From an uncultured Bacteroides sp. (lineage in GTDB: Bacteria; Bacteroidota; Bacteroidia; Bacteroidales; Bacteroidaceae), in assembly GCA_900556845.1 (NCBI GenBank), contig USQO01000065.1:1-11980 (forward strand): 11,980 nt of DNA, written 5' to 3'. The position numbers were made by a program, and so were the translations under genes. How positions within the stretch are numbered: the first letter of the stretch is position 1; each line of letters starts with the position of its first letter. The notes below the pieces were generated by a model. The model was not told the DNA's origin, searched no databases, and saw nothing but the letters and a program-made list of their open reading frames with translations. Shown here one piece after another: positions 6,485-11,980 of this stretch.

Positions 6485-9400
6485 TTAGAATCCAACCTGT
6501 ACACCAAATGAGAAAGAAGTTGCCAAAGGATAATTCCAATCTGTATTTTCAGGGTCAGAGCATGTAAGGCTCTTACTCTTAATCGTCAACAGATTCTGGC
6601 CAGATACGTAAAGACGTACACTTGACATCTTGAACTTAGAAAGCAGTTCAGACGGAAGGTTATATCCCAACTGTAAGTTACGCAACTTCATATAAGAGCC
6701 ATTTTCTACAAAATAACTTGAAGCTCTACCTTCATCTGCTGTATTATTTGTAGTCAGTGCAGGAATTGTAGATTCTGTATTGTTGGTATTCCATGCACCC
6801 AACAAACGGTCTCCTTTGTTAGAACCAGCATCTGTTACACTCCAGAAGTCTGTCTGGAATTTCTGGTTGTTATATACATCTTTACCACAAACACCCTGCC
6901 AGAACATGCTCAAGTCGAAGTTCTTATAAGTCAATCCAATGTTCAAACCATAAGAGAACAATGGTACAGGATTATAAATCCAGTCCTGATCATCGGCTGT
7001 AATTCCATTTTTACCGTCCAAATCTGCATATTTCAAACCTCCGACGCGTGCATTCGGCTGACCTGAGGCATCAACTTCAGCTTGATTCTGGAAGATACCT
7101 TCTACTACATAACCTACAATTGAGCCATAAGGCTGACGAGCCTCAACCAGATTTTCTGTAGAAGTGTGGGCATACGAACCTGTTGTTGTTTCAGGTAGAT
7201 AAGTCACTCTATTACGGAAGAAGTCTGCATTAGCATTGATATCGAATCCAAATCCATTGGCAAAAGATCTGCGGTAACCTAAATTGAATTCCATACCCCA
7301 GTTGCGCAATGAAGGACCATTCAACCATGAAGCACCACCTTCACCCAAAGCTCCCAGGAAAGCAGGGCTAATCAACATATCATCAACATCCTTGATATAT
7401 CCATCAATAGAACCGTAAACCGAACCATTCAGTAAGGTAAAGTCTGTACCGATATTAAACTGTTCGGCAGATTCCCATTTCAAATCAGGATTTGCAAACT
7501 GTGTTGCTCTATAACCTGAAGGGAAAGTTCCTGAACCTTGCAAAAGCAAGTCGTAAGCAGTAGATGTTACACGGTCCAAACCGTAATCGGCAACATACAA
7601 TCCAAACTGAGCGTTGTTATCAATAGCCTGGTTACCTGTTCTACCCCATGACAAACGGACTTTCCAGTCATCCATCCATTTGGCATCAATCAATTTAGAC
7701 AAACGGAAACCTAATGTTGCTGCTGGGAAAGTACCCCATCTGTGATCTTTACCAAAGCGGGAAGAACCGTCACGACGCATAGTAAACGACGCCAGGATAA
7801 AGTCATTATAGTTATAATCAACTTTTCCAAAGAAAGAAGCCAAGCGGTAACCTACTTTCGCTCCTGAGTTTCTCATGGCACCAGTTGCAGCATTCGGCCA
7901 CATATAGTCTACTGTTTCCAATGCATATCCTTCTGAGTAAGCAGAGAAATCTATCACTGCCTGCTTGTTCATTTCAGTACCCAACAGCACTGTAATATCG
8001 TGTTTGTCGGCTATTTTAAAATTATAGTTTGCAGTGTTAGACCAAGTCCAGTTTGTTTCGTTGTTGTGCGACAACGTTGTTTTAGCGATGTCATTGTTTA
8101 CGATATCAGAATGGAATGTAGGAGTCTTAGCGTTAATGAATGAGCTGTAGAAGTCAATACCGAAAGTAGAACGGAGTGTAAGACCTTTGATAGGTTTCAA
8201 TTCTACATAAGCATTACCAAACATACGCCAGTAATCAAGGCTGTTGTTACGGTTGTCGTACATTTCACGTAAAGGGTTCTGACGGTCACTCATACCACCG
8301 ACCGGGCCGGCAAATGTTTCACCATCTTCTTCGTAAACAGGAACGGTAGGAGCCATTTTCAAAGCATTCTCCATTGGAGCTGAATCAACCTGACTAGAAT
8401 ATGTGACAGTAAAGTTTTCACCAACTGTTACATACTTATTAATATTGTATGATGAGTTCATACGAGCAGATATATTCTGGAAATTGGTATATTTCAATAT
8501 GCCTTCATTATTTTTATAACCTACTGAAAACATGGTTGAATGCTTGTCATTGGCATGCGAGATAGAAAGGTCGTAGTTCTGAGAGAAACCTGTGCGAGAA
8601 ATTTCGTCCAACCAATCTGTATCCGAAAAACGCATTGTCTTCTTGGCATTGATATAGCCGTCATATAAACCATTTACCGTATAATTTACATAATTATTGG
8701 TTTGAGGATTCCACACCTGAATAGGCAAACCATTCGAAGCATTCAGGTTCAAGCCATAATTGCTTGCATAAGTTACAGGATCCAAACCATCATTTAATGC
8801 TGCCTGAGCCATAGCAGTTGCATAATCAGATGTATTACACAGTTGCATAAGAGACTGATTAGTATACATCTGAGCTGTCAGATTTGCAGAGAACTCTACT
8901 TTTACCTTATCAGCTTTCTTACCTTTCTTTGTAGTAATGATGATTACACCGTTTGATGCACGAGAACCATAAATAGAAGCTGATGCCGCATCCTTCAATA
9001 CCTGCATACTTTCAATATCATTTGAGTTCAATGAATTCAAAGCACGGGTGGTAGGAACACCATCCACAATATACAAAGGGTCCTGAGAAGAGTTAAAAGA
9101 ACCTATACCACGGATACGTACGGTACCAACACCACTTGGCGAACCATTGGCTGTAACGGTCATACCTGGAACTTTACCTTGCAGAGCACGCATCGGGTCT
9201 GGATCTGAAACCGTTTTTAACGCATCTGTTGAAACCACAGCAACAGATCCTGTCAGGTCTGCCTTTCTTTGAGTAGAATAACCAGTCACAACCACTTCGT
9301 CCAACACTTCGGTATCTTCGTGAAGAAGGATGTTCATAACCGATTCGGCTTTCAAGGTTTGTGATTTAAATCCTACATAAGAAATAGTAAGACTACTACC

Positions 9401-9607
9401 TTGTTTCACAGAAAGCTCAAATTTACCATCCATATCTGTGATAACACCATTTGTGGTATTTCCTGCTTCAATTACAGTAGCACCGATAACAGGAAAATTG
9501 TCTGTTGCAGATAAGACGACACCTTGAACTTTTAAGTTTTGTGCATGTACTATTACACTAATTAGTACAAATAGCACAAGAAAAAAATTTCTTTTCATGC
9601 TTTTCAT
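6485..9607 (-). CDS. susC: SusC/RagA-family TonB-dependent outer-membrane importer
   Basis: A protein of about 1040 residues that imports oligosaccharides through the outer membrane using TonB energy. A signal peptide (about 1-22) ends VHA before Gln23. A carboxypeptidase-regulatory-like beta domain follows (about 24-100; VQGVV, NFPVIGATV, ITDMDGKFEL), then a TonB-box region DEVVVTGYS (about 103-111). The plug domain (about 112-231) shows LQGKVPGMTV, RIRGIGSF, DPLYIVDGVP and YGSRASNGVIIITTKKG, all SusC hallmarks. The rest is a beta-barrel ending in a terminal Phe (VQVGF). The ATG at 9605-9607 gives MKSMKRNFFLV; the ATG at 9596-9598 (MKRNFFLV) is equally plausible. A longer frame from a TTG at 9632-9634 is unlikely because it would put nine mostly polar residues before the signal peptide. 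It leads the susC-susD unit. Fructan specificity is inferred from neighbours (BT1763 by context). Confidence 0.94.
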   Translation of the reverse strand: MKSMKRNFFLVLFVLISVIVHAQNLKVQGVVLSATDNFPVIGATVIEAGNTTNGVITDMDGKFELSVKQGSSLTISYVGFKSQTLKAESVMNILLHEDTEVLDEVVVTGYSTQRKADLTGSVAVVSTDALKTVSDPDPMRALQGKVPGMTVTANGSPSGVGTVRIRGIGSFNSSQDPLYIVDGVPTTRALNSLNSNDIESMQVLKDAASASIYGSRASNGVIIITTKKGKKADKVKVEFSANLTAQMYTNQSLMQLCNTSDYATAMAQAALNDGLDPVTYASNYGLNLNASNGLPIQVWNPQTNNYVNYTVNGLYDGYINAKKTMRFSDTDWLDEISRTGFSQNYDLSISHANDKHSTMFSVGYKNNEGILKYTNFQNISARMNSSYNINKYVTVGENFTVTYSSQVDSAPMENALKMAPTVPVYEEDGETFAGPVGGMSDRQNPLREMYDNRNNSLDYWRMFGNAYVELKPIKGLTLRSTFGIDFYSSFINAKTPTFHSDIVNNDIAKTTLSHNNETNWTWSNTANYNFKIADKHDITVLLGTEMNKQAVIDFSAYSEGYALETVDYMWPNAATGAMRNSGAKVGYRLASFFGKVDYNYNDFILASFTMRRDGSSRFGKDHRWGTFPAATLGFRLSKLIDAKWMDDWKVRLSWGRTGNQAIDNNAQFGLYVADYGLDRVTSTAYDLLLQGSGTFPSGYRATQFANPDLKWESAEQFNIGTDFTLLNGSVYGSIDGYIKDVDDMLISPAFLGALGEGGASWLNGPSLRNWGMEFNLGYRRSFANGFGFDINANADFFRNRVTYLPETTTGSYAHTSTENLVEARQPYGSIVGYVVEGIFQNQAEVDASGQPNARVGGLKYADLDGKNGITADDQDWIYNPVPLFSYGLNIGLTYKNFDLSMFWQGVCGKDVYNNQKFQTDFWSVTDAGSNKGDRLLGAWNTNNTESTIPALTTNNTADEGRASSYFVENGSYMKLRNLQLGYNLPSELLSKFKMSSVRLYVSGQNLLTIKSKSLTCSDPENTDWNYPLATSFSFGVQVGF

Positions 9608-9657
9608 ATGTACTTTAAATTTATTAGAAAACAATTATTTGATTTTTCAAACTGATG

Positions 9658-9665
9658 CAAAAGTA
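9658..9665 (-). promoter_or_regulatory. -7 box of the susCD promoter
   Basis: The minus strand reads TACTTTTG, a full match to the Bacteroides TAnnTTTG box, within plus-strand TGATGCAAAAGTA; TGATGCAAA is shared with the GH32 promoter. No proper -33 TTTG is present: the best candidate is a TTTA 17 nt upstream, which is too close. Transcription would start near 9652, giving a leader of about 45 nt before the susC ATG. Confidence 0.65.
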
Positions 9666-9686
9666 TCTAAATCATCATGCCCTAAA

Positions 9687-9725
9687 TATAACATTTGTTG
9701 CAAATAGCACTATAAATGTTTCATG
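9687..9725 (-). promoter_or_regulatory. Operator-like element of the susCD promoter
   Basis: Plus-strand blocks are tataacatttg (9687-9697), TGTTGCAA (9696-9703) and TTCATG (9720-9725). The 11-mer is identical to the one at 4486-4496. The first block begins 21 nt beyond the -7 box, TGTTGCAA begins 30 nt beyond it, and 16 nt separate TGTTGCAA from TTCATG; all three distances are the same at the GH32 promoter. ATTTG-TTG-CAAAT (9694-9706) forms a small inverted repeat. Likely binding site for the activator shared by both units, occupying the region where a -33 box would be. Confidence 0.65.
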
Positions 9726-9846
9726 TATCATTATTACAAGCAAAAGCAACATCCTTACTATTCCTAGTAGTATATTCCAGCAGCTTTTTACCTTATCACA
9801 AAAATGACCAATGCTTTTCATTCTTATAAGCAACTTGTACCATTTT

Positions 9847-9873
9847 AAAGATGCATCTTTTTCATTGTAATGA
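9847..9873. repeat. Two adjacent palindromes in the susC upstream spacer
   Basis: AAAGATGCATCTTT (9847-9860) is a perfect 14-bp palindrome. One base later TCATTGTAATGA (9862-9873) is a 12-bp inverted repeat with 5-bp arms. They sit about 180 bp upstream of the susC -7 box. They could be dimeric protein sites or chance in AT-rich DNA. Confidence 0.4.
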
Positions 9874-9930
9874 GAAACTTTTTCTGCACCGTTTCCCGAC
9901 AGACTTCACATAATCTTCCTGAAACAAAAC

Positions 9931-9972
9931 GGGCAAGAATTGCAAGCATATTCTCACTTGCAACTCTTGCCC
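9931..9972 (-). terminator. Intrinsic terminator after lgt
   Basis: Arms GGGCAAGAATTGCAAG (9931-9946) and CTTGCAACTCTTGCCC (9957-9972) pair over 16 bp with a single G-U wobble in the minus-strand RNA, around a 10-nt loop. The transcript continues GUUUUGUUUC, an adequate U tract. It lies about 30 nt beyond the lgt stop and insulates susC from lgt transcription. Confidence 0.85.
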
Positions 9973-10003
9973 ATCAGCAATCTTCTCAAAAATAATTCTA
10001 AAC

Positions 10004-10828
10004 TTAAAAAGCTTCTTTACGTTTCTTGCTGGTAAAAATCAAGTAGAATCCCAACAGAATCAAAGGAACGCTAAGCCATTGTCCGATATTGAAAGTCATT
10101 CCTACTTCTTCGGCTACCTGCGGATTTTTCATAAACTCCAAGGCAAAACGGGAACCAAAAAAGATAAGTAATGATACTCCTGTAATCAGGCCGATGCGCT
10201 GTTGTAAATACATTTTGTGATACATAAACCATGATACAGCCAACGCTGTGATGCAATACAGCATCTCGTAAATCTGGGTAGGATGACATGCTTGAGCCAC
10301 TCCTCCCTGATTATACAGCTCCTGCCACTCACGCGAACGGATGAACTCGAAGCCCCATGGCAATGTAGTTGGGAAACCAAATATTTCCGAATTCATAAGA
10401 TTACCAAAACGAATACAGGCACATACTACAGCAACTGCCGGTATCATACGGTCGAACAGCCACCACACACTTTTATGGGTTACCTTCTTGGAGTACCATA
10501 CCAAGGCAAGAATCAAGGCAAATACCCCACCGTGACTGGCCAGCCCTCCTTTCCATACTTTCAATATTTCTATGGGATGGGCTCCATAATAATCCCATTC
10601 ATAAAAAAGACAATGCCCCAAACGCGCACCCAGTATACTGCTCACTATACAGTAAATAAAAAGTTTGTCGGCCCAGGTATCCGGATAACCTTCTTTTTTG
10701 AACAGACGTGAAACCATTTCGTAGGCCAGAATGAAACCCAGTCCCCACATCAGACCGTACCAGCGAATTTCCAATGGGCCCAGATGTATCAGAACAGGGT
10801 CCACATCCCATACTATACTTCCAATCAT
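10004..10828 (-). CDS. lgt: Prolipoprotein diacylglyceryl transferase
   Basis: A 274-residue integral inner-membrane enzyme that transfers diacylglycerol from phosphatidylglycerol to the lipobox cysteine of prolipoproteins, the first step of lipoprotein maturation. Family features are IRWYGL (21-26), GARLGHCLFYEW (67-78), KGGLASHGG (93-101), RFGNLMNSEIFG (140-151), HPTQIYE (182-188) and GSRFALEF (225-232). His99, Arg140, Asn143, Glu148, Gly151, Arg227 and Glu231 align in spacing with E. coli Lgt His103, Arg143, Asn146, Glu151, Gly154, Arg239 and Glu243, so the enzyme looks intact. Seven membrane segments are expected for the family. The length is near normal and the charged C-terminus is SKKRKEAF. 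It is flanked by terminators on both sides and so is probably a single-gene transcript. The GH32 and SusD lipoproteins next door would be substrates, as would all others in the cell; the adjacency need not mean co-regulation. Confidence 0.96.
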   Translation of the reverse strand: MIGSIVWDVDPVLIHLGPLEIRWYGLMWGLGFILAYEMVSRLFKKEGYPDTWADKLFIYCIVSSILGARLGHCLFYEWDYYGAHPIEILKVWKGGLASHGGVFALILALVWYSKKVTHKSVWWLFDRMIPAVAVVCACIRFGNLMNSEIFGFPTTLPWGFEFIRSREWQELYNQGGVAQACHPTQIYEMLYCITALAVSWFMYHKMYLQQRIGLITGVSLLIFFGSRFALEFMKNPQVAEEVGMTFNIGQWLSVPLILLGFYLIFTSKKRKEAF

Positions 10829-10859
10829 TTTCTGTCGGTTTAATCGTTATTTTTACAGT

Positions 10860-10891
10860 TAAAACTAAATTTGCTATTTCTGTTTCACAAA
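10860..10891 (-). promoter_or_regulatory. Candidate lgt promoter
   Basis: On the minus strand TTTG (10888-10891) is followed after 20 nt by TAGTTTTA (10860-10867), which matches the Bacteroides -33/-7 pattern except for the last base of the -7 box. It lies just downstream of the ddh terminator and about 30 nt upstream of the lgt start codon, where a promoter is needed. Confidence 0.45.
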
Positions 10892-10901
10892 GGAAACAAA
10901 A

Positions 10902-10937
10902 AAATCTCTTTCCCGAAACGAAACGGGAAAGAGATTT
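10902..10937 (-). terminator. Intrinsic terminator after ddh
   Basis: Perfect 14-bp inverted repeat AAATCTCTTTCCCG (10902-10915) and CGGGAAAGAGATTT (10924-10937) with an 8-nt loop. In the minus-strand RNA the stem is followed directly by a run of U residues (UUUUUUUG, counting the end of the stem). It begins 23 nt beyond the ddh stop. The clearest terminator in the window. Confidence 0.92.
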
Positions 10938-10960
10938 CGCATATCCTGATAAGAAATATA

Positions 10961-11860
10961 TTATACCAGATGAGCAATCAGTTCTTCACGGTCGCCAGCC
11001 AACAGGTCGATTACCGGAACTTCAATCATGGTATAGCATCCTGGCTGCTGTCTCATAGAAGCACGTGCCACGCATACCAATACCTGAGCGGTAAGAGCCG
11101 GGTTGTTAATCTTCATATCGAACTCGAACAGCTGATTGTGTGTCTTGCCTGAAACACCCTTACGAACCAAGTTAACACCGTGGCCTACGTCGTTCAAATC
11201 GTCTACACAAGGAACCTGAATAACGTGAGTTTCATCGTTTACGAAATATGCATCAGACTTGATAGCAGCTTCTACTGTCTTGAAATCAGCTCCTTCTTCC
11301 AATTCAACATATACCATACGGCGATGTATTCCGGTTCCTACTGGAATTGTCATTGACAAAGCATCCTTCACACCTGCGATAGCACGAACAGCTACTGAGT
11401 GACCCATGCTGCGGCCCGGACCGAAGTTAGTGTAAGTAATACCTTTAGGAGCAATAGCTTCCAGCAATGCGCGTACTACAGAGTCGCTTCCCGGATCCCA
11501 TCCTGCAGCAATGATAGATACAGCATTGTGAGCTTTTGCAGTTTCACCCAAAGAACGGCGCAATGAGGTGATCTGTGTATGAATGTCGAAACTGTCTACT
11601 GTATTGATACCTAATGCCAGAATTTCTTTGGCATAAGCTTCTACGCTACGGGTTGGAGTTGCCAGAATAGCAACGTCTACATCCTGCAATTCCTTAATAT
11701 CTTTTACTACAGGATAATTAGCCAGTTCAGCCGGCTTGTTTTCAGCACCGTTACGACGTACTACACCTGCTACTTCAAAATCGGGTGCAGCTTCGAGTGC
11801 ATCCAGTGTAAATTTTCCAATGTTACCGTAACCAACAATGGCAGCTCTGATTTTTTTCAT
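10961..11860 (-). CDS. ddh: meso-Diaminopimelate D-dehydrogenase
   Basis: A 299-residue cytosolic NADPH-dependent oxidoreductase catalysing the reversible one-step reductive amination of tetrahydrodipicolinate (as L-2-amino-6-oxopimelate) to meso-diaminopimelate, for lysine and peptidoglycan. The N-terminal Rossmann fold shows AIVGYGNIG (7-15) and, at the end of the second strand, VVRRNG (33-38), whose arginines suit NADP(H). Family segments are ILATPTRS (65-72), AAGWDPGSDS (118-127), GPGRSMGHSVAVRAI (147-161) and NNPALTAQVLVCVARA (252-267); these correspond to substrate-binding and dimer regions of known DAP dehydrogenases. The length is closer to the shorter form, such as that of Symbiobacterium, than to the roughly 320-residue corynebacterial enzyme. 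The start ATG at 11858-11860 leads straight into the first beta-strand. It has its own promoter candidate and terminator and is unrelated in function to the fructan genes. Confidence 0.94.
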   Translation of the reverse strand: MKKIRAAIVGYGNIGKFTLDALEAAPDFEVAGVVRRNGAENKPAELANYPVVKDIKELQDVDVAILATPTRSVEAYAKEILALGINTVDSFDIHTQITSLRRSLGETAKAHNAVSIIAAGWDPGSDSVVRALLEAIAPKGITYTNFGPGRSMGHSVAVRAIAGVKDALSMTIPVGTGIHRRMVYVELEEGADFKTVEAAIKSDAYFVNDETHVIQVPCVDDLNDVGHGVNLVRKGVSGKTHNQLFEFDMKINNPALTAQVLVCVARASMRQQPGCYTMIEVPVIDLLAGDREELIAHLV

Positions 11861-11908
11861 ATTCTATTTGTATTAAATGGTTTATTATTCTTTTTTTGTT
11901 TTGCATTG

Positions 11909-11941
11909 CAAAAATACAAAACTGGAATCATTCTAAACAAA
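11909..11941 (-). promoter_or_regulatory. Candidate ddh promoter
   Basis: On the minus strand TTTG (11938-11941) is followed after 21 nt by TATTTTTG (11909-11916), a full match to the Bacteroides -7 box. The leader would be about 45 nt. Both boxes are present, unlike the two fructan-locus promoters. Confidence 0.6.
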
Positions 11942-11980
11942 TGAAATGAATCCATTTTTTAAAGAAATCTGCCTCAACTT

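Larger units (their letters stand above)
9608..10003. other. Intergenic region between susC and lgt
   Basis: A 396-nt gap without a gene. From left to right it holds a susC leader of about 45 nt, the -7 box (9658-9665), an operator-like element (9687-9725), an AT-rich spacer with two adjacent palindromes (9847-9873), and the lgt terminator (9931-9972). No further promoter match was found on either strand of the spacer. Confidence 0.7.

Noticed and set aside
9608..9634. Nine-residue N-terminal extension of SusC from a TTG codon
   Set aside because: Two ATG codons follow at 9605-9607 and 9596-9598 and lead directly into a normal signal peptide; the TTG start would put nine mostly polar residues before it.
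10283..11152. Several overlapping plus-strand open frames over lgt and ddh
   Set aside because: Antisense to two confidently identified genes or running through their terminator; no protein features.
1..11980. Search for insertion sequences, CRISPR arrays, tRNA or rRNA genes and signs of recent transfer
   Set aside because: No transposase, array-like spaced repeats, RNA gene or attachment-site duplication seen; codon style looks uniform across the seven genes.

Overview
The window looks like chromosomal DNA from a gut Bacteroidales species, probably Bacteroides or Phocaeicola. The evidence is an adjacent SusC/SusD pair, SPII lipoproteins, an AT-rich base composition, weak or absent Shine-Dalgarno sequences, and promoters of the Bacteroides type (-7 box TAnnTTTG). 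I cannot fix the species from the sequence alone. All seven genes lie on the minus strand, so transcription runs from high to low coordinates.

Right part (about 9930-11980) is housekeeping. It holds meso-diaminopimelate dehydrogenase (ddh, lysine/peptidoglycan precursor synthesis) and prolipoprotein diacylglyceryl transferase (lgt, lipoprotein maturation). Each has its own plausible promoter and a strong intrinsic terminator.

Left and central part (about 140-9740) is a compact fructan utilisation locus in two transcription units. Unit 1 is susC-susD, the outer-membrane TonB-dependent importer and its glycan-binding lipoprotein lid. Unit 2 is a GH32 fructan hydrolase lipoprotein, an MFS inner-membrane sugar importer and a PfkB-family fructokinase. 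The inferred flow is oligofructan capture and import by SusCD, hydrolysis to fructose by GH32, uptake across the inner membrane by the MFS protein, and phosphorylation by the kinase. Gene content and order resemble the B. thetaiotaomicron levan locus (BT1757-BT1763), reduced to one GH32, with no separate surface glycan-binding protein and no hybrid two-component regulator inside the window.

The most interesting signal is in the two intergenic regions of this locus. The inferred susC and GH32 promoters share a composite element. A -7 box is followed upstream, at exactly the same distances, by an 11-bp half-site (plus-strand consensus TATnACAnnTG; an identical 11-mer, tataacatttg, occurs once in each promoter), the block TGTTGCAA and the block TTCATG. 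Neither promoter has a -33 TTTG box, whereas the ddh and lgt promoter candidates do. This looks like the operator of one activator, presumably a fructose-sensing hybrid two-component system, controlling both units. Other non-coding features are four intrinsic terminators, a hairpin between GH32 and the MFS gene, a leader of about 160 nt on the GH32 transcript, and two adjacent palindromes upstream of susC. No tRNA, rRNA, CRISPR array or insertion sequence was seen.
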